A DNA stretch of 64,000 nt. Source: Abyssibacter profundi. GTDB lineage: Bacteria > Pseudomonadota > Gammaproteobacteria > Nevskiales > OUC007. Shown piece by piece: positions 9,077 through 18,095 of this stretch (position 1 is its first letter; each line of letters begins with the position of its first letter). Where the stretch lies: positions 168,829-232,828 of the forward strand of contig NZ_QEQK01000001.1 in NCBI RefSeq assembly GCF_003151135.1. The letters run 5' to 3'. Under the pieces are notes generated by a model. It was not told the origin of the DNA. It did no database searches and saw only the letters and a list, made by a program, of their open reading frames with translations. Both the position numbers and the translations under genes were made by a program.

Positions 9077-9714
9077 CGGCGCCAGAGCATGGCACGTTCA
9101 AACCGGGCCTCCTCGCCGCGCGCCATGCGCAGCAGATTTTCCCGATGCGTCCAGACCACCAGCAGGAACATCGCCGATGCAAAGGCGCCCAGGGGCGACC
9201 ACAGACCAGCCGCCGACCAGCACGCGACATGGAGCAGCATGACCAGCGCCGCCATCAGCGTGGACAACCCAGCATAGCCGCTGAGGACCAGCGTGATGAC
9301 AAACCCCAGCAAGGCCCAGGGCACAGCGGCGGGCACCGTGACGATGCAAACCCCCAGCAGCGTGGCCGCGCCCTTGCCGCCGACAAAGCCAAAGAACACG
9401 GGGGCGATATGGCCCAGCGTCACGGCGACACCACAGGCCAGGGCGATCCACTGATCCGGCACCGCCAGCGATTCGACCATCGGCCACGGCAGTCGCGGGA
9501 GCAACAGCACGGCCAGCACCCCCTTGAGGGCATCGATGGCCAGCACGGCCAACCCGAATCGCTTGCCCCGGGTGCGTAGGGCGTTGGTTGCACCCGCGTT
9601 GCCGCTGCCGGACTGACGCAGGTCACCGGTCCCGGTCAGCCGCCCCAGCACCAGCCCGCCCATGACCGACCCCAACAGGTAAGCCAGCAGCGCCTTGACC
9701 AGCAGCTCGATCAT
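9055..9714 (-). CDS. plsY: Acyl-phosphate:glycerol-3-phosphate acyltransferase
   Basis: A 219-residue inner-membrane enzyme that moves an acyl group from acyl-phosphate to glycerol-3-phosphate, giving lysophosphatidate. The family motif Ser-Gly-Ser-Gly-Asn-Ala-Gly-Ala-Thr-Asn follows the first helix, and about seven hydrophobic helices are visible with a Gly-Gly-Lys-Gly-Ala-Ala-Thr motif. The acyl-CoA/ACP enzyme plsB is also in this window, so the organism has both routes. The start overlaps the M61 peptidase stop by four bases; birA follows with overlap. Confidence 0.95.
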   Translation of the reverse strand: MIELLVKALLAYLLGSVMGGLVLGRLTGTGDLRQSGSGNAGATNALRTRGKRFGLAVLAIDALKGVLAVLLLPRLPWPMVESLAVPDQWIALACGVAVTLGHIAPVFFGFVGGKGAATLLGVCIVTVPAAVPWALLGFVITLVLSGYAGLSTLMAALVMLLHVACWSAAGLWSPLGAFASAMFLLVVWTHRENLLRMARGEEARFERAMLWRRWRGSRP

Positions 9715-11528
9715 TCGCCAGGTGCTGCCGACGTACGCAGCCAGGCCGAGCGGCGGGCATGCGCATCCTCGCTGCTGGATTCGGCCAGTGTCAGCGTCCA
9801 GGTATTCGGCTCGGCGTCACCCAGCGTCAGCTGGCGCTCCAGCAGTCGGTCTCCACGAATCACATGCACGGCCACGGTCTCGCCAGCGACACGGCGTTGC
9901 TCAACAGCCTTGATGACCGCTGGGGTGGCTTCCTCATGGTCGATGGCCACCAGCCGGTCGCCCGGTGCCAGCCCGGCCTGTTGTGCGGGCGAGTCATCCA
10001 GCACATTGATCAAACGCGGCTGGCGCTGCCCGCGGGCGTTCAATCCGGTTCGGCAACGCGACGACGGCGCTTCGCCGGGCTGTCGTCCCCCGGCGTCGTC
10101 CGGCCCGGCGGCGGGCCGGCAAGTGGCCTCCACACCGAAATCGGCCAGCAGATCCGGCAGCGGCACTTCACCCGGCGTCCGGATCATCGCATCGAAGAAA
10201 TCGCTGAGATCCAGCCCGGACACCTCGGCCGCCACCTGTTCGATGGCCGCATCCGGGATGGGTTTCATTGCCCGACCGTAACGCGTCCACAACTCGCGCA
10301 TCACATGATCCAGTGAGCATTGGTCATCGGTTTCGCGTCGCAGCGTCAGATCCAGTGCGCAGGCCACCAGCGCACCCTTGTTGTAATAGCTGACAATGGC
10401 GTTCGCGGCGCTGGCGTCCTGCTGATAGAACTTGGTCCAGGCCAGACGACTCGACTCCGCCAGTGATTGCCGGTACCGGCCCGGGTTCCGCTCCAGGCGC
10501 GTCATCTGTTTGGCCAGCAAATCCAGGTAGCGGGCAGAATCGATGACGCCGGCTCGCAACAGACCGAGATCGTCGTAATAGCTGGTGATGCCCTCGTAGG
10601 CCCAGAGATCGTCGAAGTAGGCAGCGCTCTCCAGGTCTGAATGCGCCACGGCAGCGGGCATCAGTCGCCGCACGTTCCACAGGTGGAAGTACTCGTGGCT
10701 AACCAGGCCCAGGAAATTCACGTAGTCGTCGCTGCGGCGCCCGCTGCCGTCAGGCATGGCGCGGCGCGGCGCGGCCAGCGCACTCGAATACCGATGTTCC
10801 AGCCCGCCATAACCGTCGGCTGACACATTATTCAGGAACAGGTAGCGATCGCAGGGTAGCTCGCCGAACAGCGCCACCTGGGCATCGCAGATGCGCGCGA
10901 CATCACTGGCCAGCGCCTCCGCGTCATAGCGGCCAGCCGCCGTGTTGGCGATGGCATGTGGCCGTCCCCCGGCCTCGAACTCGACCACATCGAACACGCC
11001 AAGCTCAACCGGGTGATCGATCAACTCGTCGTAGTGCTCACAGCCGTAGCGGCCAAACCCCCAGGGCTCGGCTTCGACCGGTCGCATGGATGTAGCCACG
11101 CGCCAGTTGCCGGTGACCGCCGCTGCGTCCGGGGCAATGAGATCAACCGTGCACGGCAGATGCTCTTGTCCGATCACCCTGAGGCACAGCGATGTGGCAT
11201 TGAAGAAGCCACGTTCGGTATCCAGATAAGCCGTCCGCACCGAGGTGTCGTAGGCGTGGACCTCCATCATCACCGTCAGCGGGCCGTCGACCGGCTCGAC
11301 TCGCCAGCGATCCTTGTCCACCTGCTCGACCGCCACGGCTTGCCCGGCCGCCTCTGCCGACAAGGTCAGCACATGCCGGGCAAAATCACGCACCAGGTAA
11401 CTACCCGGTATCCAGGCAGGCAAGGCCAGCCACTGACCCGATGGGTCGGGCGCCTGAATCGTCAGCGCCACGTGGAAACGATGGGCCGCAGGTTCGGCAG
11501 GTTCAATCCGGTAATGCAGTGGAGACAA
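9711..11528 (-). CDS. M61 family glycyl aminopeptidase with PDZ domain
   Basis: A 605-residue metallopeptidase, probably an aminopeptidase with preference for N-terminal Gly or Ala. It has the M61 N-terminal beta domain, the substrate motif Gly-Gly-Leu-Glu-His (241-245), the zinc site His278-Glu-Tyr-Phe-His282, and the downstream glutamate region Tyr-Glu-Gly-Ile-Thr-Ser-Tyr-Tyr-Asp-Asp (311-320). A PDZ domain lies at about 495-575. There is no signal peptide, so it is probably cytoplasmic. It heads the minus-strand run M61-plsY-birA-coaX-tRNA, with 4 to 22 base overlaps between the protein genes. Confidence 0.92.
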   Translation of the reverse strand: MSPLHYRIEPAEPAAHRFHVALTIQAPDPSGQWLALPAWIPGSYLVRDFARHVLTLSAEAAGQAVAVEQVDKDRWRVEPVDGPLTVMMEVHAYDTSVRTAYLDTERGFFNATSLCLRVIGQEHLPCTVDLIAPDAAAVTGNWRVATSMRPVEAEPWGFGRYGCEHYDELIDHPVELGVFDVVEFEAGGRPHAIANTAAGRYDAEALASDVARICDAQVALFGELPCDRYLFLNNVSADGYGGLEHRYSSALAAPRRAMPDGSGRRSDDYVNFLGLVSHEYFHLWNVRRLMPAAVAHSDLESAAYFDDLWAYEGITSYYDDLGLLRAGVIDSARYLDLLAKQMTRLERNPGRYRQSLAESSRLAWTKFYQQDASAANAIVSYYNKGALVACALDLTLRRETDDQCSLDHVMRELWTRYGRAMKPIPDAAIEQVAAEVSGLDLSDFFDAMIRTPGEVPLPDLLADFGVEATCRPAAGPDDAGGRQPGEAPSSRCRTGLNARGQRQPRLINVLDDSPAQQAGLAPGDRLVAIDHEEATPAVIKAVEQRRVAGETVAVHVIRGDRLLERQLTLGDAEPNTWTLTLAESSSEDAHARRSAWLRTSAAPGE

Positions 11529-11655
11529 GGTTGGCAGCAGGTTCGAAATGCTCGCGTAGTCTAAGGAAGCATCGGGGGAATCGCACGAACAGACAGGGTG
11601 CCACCAGGGAATCCCTTATCCTGCCCCCCGGTATCTCGTGTCTTCTGCGCCGCGC

Positions 11656-12411
11656 ATGACCCTGCCCACCGACGCCGTCATCGGCCAAGCCGACTCGCTC
11701 AACCTCTGCTGGCCGGCCGGCAGCGACTTGCCTTGGGCACCCGCGGCAATGACATGGCTGCGATCGGCATTGCCGGCGGGCGTCTATCTGGCACTGGGGC
11801 CGGACCGTGGGGTCGAGGACATCCCGGATCAGCCCGATCAGGCCCCGGCCAGGCTGCGCAACACGCGACGTCGTGCCCAGTTTGCGGCCGGTCGGGCGCT
11901 GGCGCGGACGGCCCTGCAGGCTGCCGGCCTGGAGCAGCCGCCCCGCCTTCCCAGCCAGTCCTCGGGCGCACCCGAGTGGCCCACCGGGATGGTCGGTGCC
12001 ATCACCCACACCGACGAGGTGGCTGCAGTCGCCGTCGCCCGGCGGGTGCAACTGGCAGGCCTCGGCCTGGACGTGGAGCGGCGCCGAATATTAAGTGATG
12101 GCTTTGAGGCGCACGTCTGCGTCGGCATGGAACGCCGGGACAATACCCTGGATGCGTTAGCACGATTCTCCGCCAAGGAGTCGATATACAAGGCCTTGGC
12201 CCCCCTGGGCATCGCACCGCTGCGCTTCCACGACGTGGCGGTCACCGCCCAGGATCACGCCCTGCACTTTTCAGCCACCCCTCAGTGCCGCTGGCGCGAC
12301 AGCCTGAGCAGGCTGCGCGGACTCTGGTTGTCGGGCCCCAGCCATGTGCTGACCCTGGTCTGGCTCGGCGGGCCGCCGCCTGCCCCTGATGAAGCCTCAC
12401 GCCACCAGTAA
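11656..12411 (+). CDS. 4'-phosphopantetheinyl transferase (EntD/Sfp superfamily)
   Basis: About 251 residues. It transfers phosphopantetheine from CoA to a carrier protein. The conserved magnesium motif Gly-Leu-Gly-Leu-Asp-Val-Glu and the Phe-Ser-Ala-Lys-Glu-Ser-Ile-Tyr-Lys motif (residues about 171-179) are intact, and Thr-His-Thr-Asp stands at the usual Ser-x-Ser-His site. The start is uncertain: ATG 11656 is chosen, but GTG 11638 is equally possible, and neither has a good ribosome site. It diverges from the M61 gene and overlaps the mgtE 3' end by 15 bases tail to tail. No polyketide or siderophore cluster is nearby, so the target is unknown. Confidence 0.88.
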   Translation: MTLPTDAVIGQADSLNLCWPAGSDLPWAPAAMTWLRSALPAGVYLALGPDRGVEDIPDQPDQAPARLRNTRRRAQFAAGRALARTALQAAGLEQPPRLPSQSSGAPEWPTGMVGAITHTDEVAAVAVARRVQLAGLGLDVERRRILSDGFEAHVCVGMERRDNTLDALARFSAKESIYKALAPLGIAPLRFHDVAVTAQDHALHFSATPQCRWRDSLSRLRGLWLSGPSHVLTLVWLGGPPPAPDEASRHQ

Positions 12412-13629
12412 AGCAGCCAGACCGAGAAAAAGCCCCAGGCTAACCACATCGGTGGCCGTGGTCAGAAAGATGCTGGATGCGGTGGCGGGGTCTGCGCCAA
12501 GACGCTTGAGCACCAGCGGGACGGCCACACCGACCACGCCGCTGAGCAGACAGCTGCCCACCATCGCCAGGACCACCACGGCCGCCAGCATGGCTGCGCC
12601 TGGCGTACCGGTCACGGTCGCGTAAATCCACATACCCGCTGCGGCGGACAGCCCGGTGAGTAAGCCATTGAACAGGCCCAGCGTCGCCTCTTTGCGTAGG
12701 ACGCGCGCCACCGCCGAGCGTGGCAGTTCGTCCAAGGCCAATCCGCGCAGGGTCACGACCATGGCCTGACAGCCGGTGTTGCCCGCCTGGCCGGCCAACA
12801 CCGGCAAGAACGCAGCCAGAATGACGATGCGTTCCAGGGTGCCCTCGAACAGGCCGACGACGGCGGCTGCGGCGAATGCCGTGACCAGATTCACCTGCAA
12901 CCAGGGGTGGCGTAGCTTGAGCGACTGCGGCCAGGGCGTGCTGACCTGTTCGTCTTCGTCCACACCCACCATCCGCCCAGGCTGGGCCGACAATTCGTAG
13001 GCGTGCTCCTCGAATAGCGCATGGCCGGGCACCACGCCCAGCAGACAACCTGCTGCATCGCAGACCGGGTACACCGGGTAATGGCGATGCACCATGGCCC
13101 GCATGGCGTCTTCTACCGTGGTCTCGGGCGTGAGAAAAAAGGGGTCGGGCAGCATGATGGCGGTCAGCGCCGCAGAGGCATCGGCGAGCAGCAGATCCCG
13201 CATGGTCACCACCCCGACCAGCCGCCGATCCTCGACCACATAGACATAGGTCACCAGTCGACCTTGACTGGCCGAGCGCACGGCATCGATGACCGCGTGA
13301 ACGGCATCGGTCGGCGCCGCCGTCAGCGGGGCCGTCACGGTCAACGCCCCCACCGTATGCTCGGTGGCATCCGGGATGGCGGGTTCTTCCGAGCTGACCG
13401 ACCCGCCCGACGCGGTGTCCAATCGATGTCGCAGGTCTGCGGGCAGTGCGCCCAGCACCCGCCCGCGATCCTGCGCCGGCAGTGCCGCCAGCAACCTGGC
13501 GATCTGATCTTCCGGCTGCCGGCACAGCAGCCGCGCGGCGTCAGCCGGCGCGCGATCGCGGATGCTGCGCAGCAGCTGGGCATCGCGATCCGTAAGGGGC
13601 TCTCGGGGGGCGGCAGAACTCGGCGTCAT
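12397..13629 (-). CDS. mgtE: Magnesium transporter MgtE
   Basis: A 410-residue Mg2+ channel. It has an N-terminal MgtE superhelical domain (about 10-110, with Leu-Leu-Ala-Ala-Leu-Pro-Ala-Gln-Asp repeats), two CBS domains (about 115-245) that sense cytoplasmic magnesium, and a C-terminal membrane domain of five helices with Gly-Asn-x-Gly-Cys-Gln and Pro-Leu-Val-Leu-Lys-Arg-Leu-Gly-Ala-Asp-Pro-Ala. The start at 13629 is preferred because the upstream extension is Cys/Arg-rich and without domain. It ends inside the 3' end of the phosphopantetheinyl transferase gene. Confidence 0.93.
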   Translation of the reverse strand: MTPSSAAPREPLTDRDAQLLRSIRDRAPADAARLLCRQPEDQIARLLAALPAQDRGRVLGALPADLRHRLDTASGGSVSSEEPAIPDATEHTVGALTVTAPLTAAPTDAVHAVIDAVRSASQGRLVTYVYVVEDRRLVGVVTMRDLLLADASAALTAIMLPDPFFLTPETTVEDAMRAMVHRHYPVYPVCDAAGCLLGVVPGHALFEEHAYELSAQPGRMVGVDEDEQVSTPWPQSLKLRHPWLQVNLVTAFAAAAVVGLFEGTLERIVILAAFLPVLAGQAGNTGCQAMVVTLRGLALDELPRSAVARVLRKEATLGLFNGLLTGLSAAAGMWIYATVTGTPGAAMLAAVVVLAMVGSCLLSGVVGVAVPLVLKRLGADPATASSIFLTTATDVVSLGLFLGLAALLVA

Positions 13630-13759
13630 GGTTTTTCCAGCAGAGCACGGAACAGGATGCGTCGCGCCATGGGCGCCCGCGCAGCATAGGCAGTCGCCGC
13701 GAGGTCGCCAACAGGCCACGCGGTGTCCGCGGTGGGTTGAGGAATGAACCTGGCCGGCC

Positions 13760-15421
13760 CTAAGGCGTCGGCGGCGCCAGAAACACCGGATTGCCGATGA
13801 CCGTCACGACCTGCGAAGTGGCGATTTCGAGACGCACGGCAGTGCCGAGCGGGCCGGAGCCGGCGTCACGCGTCACCGCCCAGGAATCGACGAAGGGATC
13901 ACCGATGACCGGCACCACGCGGGCCAGCCGCCCGTCCACGATGTAGCGCAGCTGCTGTCCGGCCCCGCCCGTGATGGTGGTGGTCACCGTGGCTTCGTCA
14001 GCATGGACGGTATCCCCATAAATGCCTTGTTGACCATCGGCGGTCGCCACCTGCATGACCGCGACGGGTGAGCGCTCCACACCCAGCGTGCGGATGTAGG
14101 CATGGCCCGCGCGTATCGCCGTTTTCAAAGCGGCACGCGATAGCGATTCCGCAAAAACAGCCGTCACCGAACTTCCATAGCCCTTGCGAGCACGCTCTTC
14201 AGGCGCATCGACCCCCTTGGAATCCGAGCCTGAAACCGCCGTGGGCACGGCCCCCTGCGCGATGAGGGCATCCCAGCGCTGCAGGGCTGTCAACGTGAAT
14301 GGATTCTGGATTTCGCCCGGGATCGGCAGTCCCAGCTCGGCGCCGGTCACCAGCGCCGGACCGTTCTGGATTTCGATGGTGTCGACCCGGGACCAGTCGA
14401 TCGCGTCATCCAGCGTGAACGCGCAGCCGCGACAGAAGTTCTCGAACAGCGGTCCTTCAAACGTGGTGGGGTGATTCACGCCGAACAGGGCGCCGGCCGC
14501 CAAGGTTTGCTGCTGCACGTCACCCAGACTGATGTCTTCGAAGCCGTGTCGGTATTCGATCACCTCCGGGGTTTCTCCAAAGCTGTTGACGTGACCGAAG
14601 TAGGTAATGACCTCCCGGCCGGGCCAGATCAGCAAATCCGGATGGGCGCGCTGAACCGGCCCCAGTTCAGCCCAGTGCCGGCCGGTGACGTACTCGGTCA
14701 ACATCAGAAAATCGAGCTGGGCAGCACGCGCCTGCGCGATCAACGCGTCCCAATCTGGTGCAGCCGGGTTGGAGTGAAAGCCATGCATGTGGAAATCACC
14801 GTGGTACCAGCCGGGCTGGTTCCGGGCCACATGGTGGGGATCGACCGGATCGGCCATCGGCTGTTGGCTGCCGTCGTCCCTGAGGCATTCCACGCGCAGC
14901 TGCCACTGGGCACCGCCCGGTGCCACCGCGGCAATGCCCAGCTCGACAAACCAGACACCCGGCTCGATGGCCCCGGGCGTGTAGCCGCGATCGGCGCTTT
15001 CGGCGGTGATGTAGACCGGATCCCGACCCTGATCCAACCGCCCTTGCCGGCTGCCCGACCAGCCCCGAAACCCAGCGGGATTGCGATAACCCCGTTGATC
15101 CCAAAGGCCGAGATCCAGCGTCGTGGCCGTGAGCGGCGTCGCAGGCAGGGGGCCGGTCTCCGCCCAGCCATACCCCACCTCAATGCGGCCGGTCCCGGCC
15201 GCCACCGACACCGGGAACAGTTGATAGGTCTTGGCCTCGGCCGGGTCGACCGACCCGGTCAATTCCAGCGCCGGCTCGCCCGGCGCGCAAACCGGTCGGT
15301 CGCCTGGCGGTTGATCGACCCCGAGATCTGCCCCACCCCCATCCGCGATCTGCGCACTCTGGCCGCAGGCAGCCAGCACGGACAACAGGCAAAGGCCTGT
15401 CAGGCGCCTGATCTGGGCCAT
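13760..15421 (-). CDS. CehA/McbA-type PHP-fold metallohydrolase lipoprotein
   Basis: A 553-residue exported protein. The leader Met-Ala-Gln-Ile-Arg-Arg plus a Leu-rich core ends in Leu-Ala-Ala-Cys, a lipobox. A beta domain occupies about 50-200. The PHP metal motif His-x-Asp-Phe-His-Met-His-Gly-Phe-His-Ser follows, then Thr-Glu-Tyr-Val, Gly-Arg-Glu-Val, Gly-Val-Asn-His-Pro and Ser-Gly-Ser-Asp-Ser. These suggest a phosphoesterase or ester hydrolase with a di- or trinuclear metal centre. The ATG at 15421 gives the best lipoprotein leader; ATG 15454 in frame is an alternative. It precedes mgtE on the same strand by 130 bp. The substrate is unknown. Confidence 0.83.
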   Translation of the reverse strand: MAQIRRLTGLCLLSVLAACGQSAQIADGGGADLGVDQPPGDRPVCAPGEPALELTGSVDPAEAKTYQLFPVSVAAGTGRIEVGYGWAETGPLPATPLTATTLDLGLWDQRGYRNPAGFRGWSGSRQGRLDQGRDPVYITAESADRGYTPGAIEPGVWFVELGIAAVAPGGAQWQLRVECLRDDGSQQPMADPVDPHHVARNQPGWYHGDFHMHGFHSNPAAPDWDALIAQARAAQLDFLMLTEYVTGRHWAELGPVQRAHPDLLIWPGREVITYFGHVNSFGETPEVIEYRHGFEDISLGDVQQQTLAAGALFGVNHPTTFEGPLFENFCRGCAFTLDDAIDWSRVDTIEIQNGPALVTGAELGLPIPGEIQNPFTLTALQRWDALIAQGAVPTAVSGSDSKGVDAPEERARKGYGSSVTAVFAESLSRAALKTAIRAGHAYIRTLGVERSPVAVMQVATADGQQGIYGDTVHADEATVTTTITGGAGQQLRYIVDGRLARVVPVIGDPFVDSWAVTRDAGSGPLGTAVRLEIATSQVVTVIGNPVFLAPPTP

Positions 15422-15524
15422 GATCAAGGCTGGGGTGATATGTCGATTGCGCATCGGCAGACCGTCGGTCGAATAGGGGCTGGAGAGCCCGAGCGAGGGC
15501 ACTACAGTAACCGCTTCCTCTTGC

Positions 15525-16046
15525 ATGGGAATGACAGCGATGACAGCGCAGCCTCGGTGGTGGGTGCGTCGGTATGCGGGCTGGGTCTCACTGGCCTTGC
15601 TGGCGGGCTGCGCCACGCCGGCCGATCACTGGCCGCCGACCAGCCGCGCCGCCTTGCTCGCCGAAGATCGGGCCTTTTCGGCGCATTCCGCCACCCATGG
15701 CTTCGCCGACGCGCTGGCCACTTATCTCGTCGAGGATGCAATCCGACTGCCCCAGGATGCGCCACCGGTCTTTGGTCGCCCCCATATCGTCGCGACCATG
15801 ACCTCATCAGCCGACGCATTCGTGGTCAGCTGGCAGCCGGAAGACGGCCAGGTGGCTGCATCGGGCGACCTCGGCTGGACCTGGGGGCGTTATGTCGCCA
15901 CCGATCGCGCCAGTGGCGCCCCCGTGGCCAGGGGCAAGTACCTGAATATCTGGCAACGACAGCCAGATGGCCGCTGGCGGGTCAAAGTCGATGCGGGCAA
16001 TCAAACGCCGATGCCGACGCCGGGCGGGCCTGACGGCGCCCCATGA
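15525..16046 (+). CDS. Lipoprotein with NTF2-like (SnoaL/DUF4440) domain
   Basis: Up to 173 residues. A short leader ends in Leu-Ala-Gly-Cys (lipobox near residue 29), followed by one alpha+beta cone domain of the DUF4440/SnoaL type. Its signs are an early Glu-Asp-Arg-Ala-Phe-Ser helix, a middle Phe-Gly-Arg-Pro-His-Ile, and a closing Tyr-Leu-Asn-Ile-Trp-Gln-Arg-Gln-Pro-Asp-Gly-Arg-Trp-Arg-Val strand pair. It probably binds a small hydrophobic ligand in the periplasm. Three in-frame ATGs (15525, 15531, 15540) are possible starts and none has a strong ribosome site. It diverges from the CehA-like gene. Confidence 0.75.
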   Translation: MGMTAMTAQPRWWVRRYAGWVSLALLAGCATPADHWPPTSRAALLAEDRAFSAHSATHGFADALATYLVEDAIRLPQDAPPVFGRPHIVATMTSSADAFVVSWQPEDGQVAASGDLGWTWGRYVATDRASGAPVARGKYLNIWQRQPDGRWRVKVDAGNQTPMPTPGGPDGAP

Positions 16047-16063
16047 CCGGGTTGGCACGCATT

Positions 16064-16085
16064 TGGTATGGTAGAAGCCATACCA
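16064..16085. promoter_or_regulatory. Inverted repeat upstream of the peptide-transport operon
   Basis: TGGTATGG (16064-16071) and CCATACCA (16078-16085) form an 8-bp perfect inverted repeat with a 6-base spacer, about 100 bases before the substrate-binding-protein start. Just upstream, TTGGCACG at 16052-16059 resembles the -24 half of a sigma-54 promoter, with GT instead of GC at the -12 position. This could be an operator or promoter for the operon, or a terminator-like stem after the gene ending at 16046. Confidence 0.35.
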
Positions 16086-16186
16086 GTCCCTGTTTGGGCC
16101 TGAACCATCTATTAAGCAGCTGACAGGTTCGGACGGTGCCCCAGAACGCATCGCCGCGCGTGTCCGATCTGCAGGAGATCACCCCA

Positions 16187-18004
16187 ATGCTGAACCGTAC
16201 ACCGCGATTCCTGGGCGCGGCGGCCGCCGCTATTGCCGTTGCAACTCTCGCCGCCTGTGGTGGCGGCCAACCCCGCACCAATGCGGATGGCACGCCCATG
16301 AAGGTCTACCGCCATTCCATGGACGGTGCGCCGGTGAATCTCGATCCGGTGCAGTCGGCGGTGATCTACTCCAATTTCGTGGTGCTCAACACCTACGACA
16401 CGCTCTACAGCTACAAGTATCTGACCCGACCCTACGAGCTCAAGCCGAACCTGGCCAAGGCCATGCCGGAGGTCTCCGAGGATGGCCTGACGTACACCAT
16501 TCGTATGAAGGAAGGCTCGGGTTTCATCGACGATCCCGCCTTTGCCGATGGCAAGGGACGCGAGGTCGTCGCACAGGACTTTGTCTACTCCATCAAGCGT
16601 CACTTCGACCCCAAGAATCGCTCGCAGGGCGCCTGGCTGTGGCAGGGCAAGATTGTCGGCCTGGATCAGTGGAAAGAAGACGGTGCGGACTACGATGCCG
16701 AGATCGAGGGCCTCAAGGCACTGGACGACCACACGATCCAGATCAAGCTGGTCAAGCCCTTTCCGCAGCTGACCTACACGTTGGCCATGGGATTTGCAGC
16801 GCTGGTGCCTCACGAGGCGGTCGAGGCCTATGGTCGCGAGCTGTCGGTTCGACCGGTCGGCTCCGGACCCTTCAAGCTCGAGCGTTTCTCCACGGCCAAG
16901 GCCGTGTTCGTCCCCAACCCGAACTACCGCCAAGAGCCTGTTGACCTCGCGGCCGAAGGCTACGATCCGGCGCTGCACGCCGACTACGGGCTGGAGGCCA
17001 TCGACGGCAAGGCCCCACCCTTCGTCGACCGCCTGGAAATCGATTTCATTACGGAAACCGCCTCCCGTTGGGCCTCTTTCACCTCCGACAAGGAAGTGCA
17101 GTACTCGCATGTTCCGGTGGAGCAAGTGGACAGCGTCCTGGCATCGAAGCAGCCGCTGGAACTGAAGCCGGAATGGAGCGACCGCTACCATTCTGCCCAC
17201 GGCACCGAGGCCGGTTTCGTCTACACCTACTTCAATATGGATCGGCCGGCGCTGGGGACCAGCGACGATCCCGAACAGGATGCTAAGAACAAGGCCCTGC
17301 GCTGCGCCATGGTCGACGCCTTCTCCTGGGCCGAGCGCAATGCGCGCTTCTACTCCGGCATTGGCAATGTGTTCCCCGGTGTCATCACCCCGGTCGTGCC
17401 GGAGTTCGACCCCAACACGCCGCGTGATTCGGTGACGCAGGATCTGGCGGCCGCCAAACAGGCACTTGAGGACGCCGGCTGGACCCCGGAAACCCTGCCG
17501 GAAATCGTCTATGGCCACGTGGCCAGCGTGACCAACCGCCAGATGTTCGAACAGTTCCGTGGCTTCATGGCCGAGCTGGGCTTCCCGGTCGACAAGGTTC
17601 GCGGCGAGAGCTACGCCACCTTTGGCGACTTCAACAAGGGCATCAAAACCAACCAGTTCGACGTGGGCGGCCTGGGCTGGGGCCTGGACTACCCGGATGC
17701 CGAGAACACCCTGCAGCTGTTCTACGGACCGAACCGCACACCGGGCTCGAACAACGCCAACTACAGCAACCCAGAGTTCGATGCGCTGTACGAGCAGACC
17801 GCCGTCATGCAGCCCGGCCCGGAACGCACCGCGATCTACCGGAAGATGAACCAGATGGTGATCGATGACTGCGTGGCGCTGACCGGCCTGTCCCGCACCC
17901 GCATCTATCTGTGGCACAAAGATGTCATCGGCGTGCCGGACCGCGAGATTCTCGGTGGTTTCTGGCTCAAGTACGTGGACGTCAAGACCGACGCCGGGGC
18001 CTAG
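16187..18004 (+). CDS. Peptide ABC transporter substrate-binding lipoprotein (SBP family 5)
   Basis: A 605-residue extracytoplasmic solute-binding protein of the OppA/DppA family. It has a lipoprotein leader ending in Leu-Ala-Ala-Cys, the family opening Pro-Val-Asn-Leu-Asp-Pro, and the Leu-Tyr-Glu-Gln-Thr region near the C-terminus. Length is typical to slightly long. ATG 16187 is supported by AGGAG 16173-16177. It is the first gene of a five-gene importer (binding protein, two permeases, two ATPases) and is separated from the first permease by 91 bases, as is common for a more abundant binding protein. Oligopeptide is the likely ligand, but nickel or sugar ligands occur in the family. Confidence 0.93.
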   Translation: MLNRTPRFLGAAAAAIAVATLAACGGGQPRTNADGTPMKVYRHSMDGAPVNLDPVQSAVIYSNFVVLNTYDTLYSYKYLTRPYELKPNLAKAMPEVSEDGLTYTIRMKEGSGFIDDPAFADGKGREVVAQDFVYSIKRHFDPKNRSQGAWLWQGKIVGLDQWKEDGADYDAEIEGLKALDDHTIQIKLVKPFPQLTYTLAMGFAALVPHEAVEAYGRELSVRPVGSGPFKLERFSTAKAVFVPNPNYRQEPVDLAAEGYDPALHADYGLEAIDGKAPPFVDRLEIDFITETASRWASFTSDKEVQYSHVPVEQVDSVLASKQPLELKPEWSDRYHSAHGTEAGFVYTYFNMDRPALGTSDDPEQDAKNKALRCAMVDAFSWAERNARFYSGIGNVFPGVITPVVPEFDPNTPRDSVTQDLAAAKQALEDAGWTPETLPEIVYGHVASVTNRQMFEQFRGFMAELGFPVDKVRGESYATFGDFNKGIKTNQFDVGGLGWGLDYPDAENTLQLFYGPNRTPGSNNANYSNPEFDALYEQTAVMQPGPERTAIYRKMNQMVIDDCVALTGLSRTRIYLWHKDVIGVPDREILGGFWLKYVDVKTDAGA

Positions 18005-18095
18005 AGCATTCAGCCAGTGTTGACGCCGGGCACCTGCGTGCCCGCGCGTCGCCTTTGGCTCTTGCCATCGCGACTCATCGCTTAGACGGACGCTC

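Noticed and set aside
14471-16033. 520-codon plus-strand frame
   Set aside because: Antisense to the CehA-like gene and out of frame with the NTF2-like lipoprotein gene; no domain or ribosome site.
16052-16067. Sigma-54 promoter
   Set aside because: TTGGCACG fits the -24 element but the -12 GC is GT; kept only as a note on the inverted repeat.
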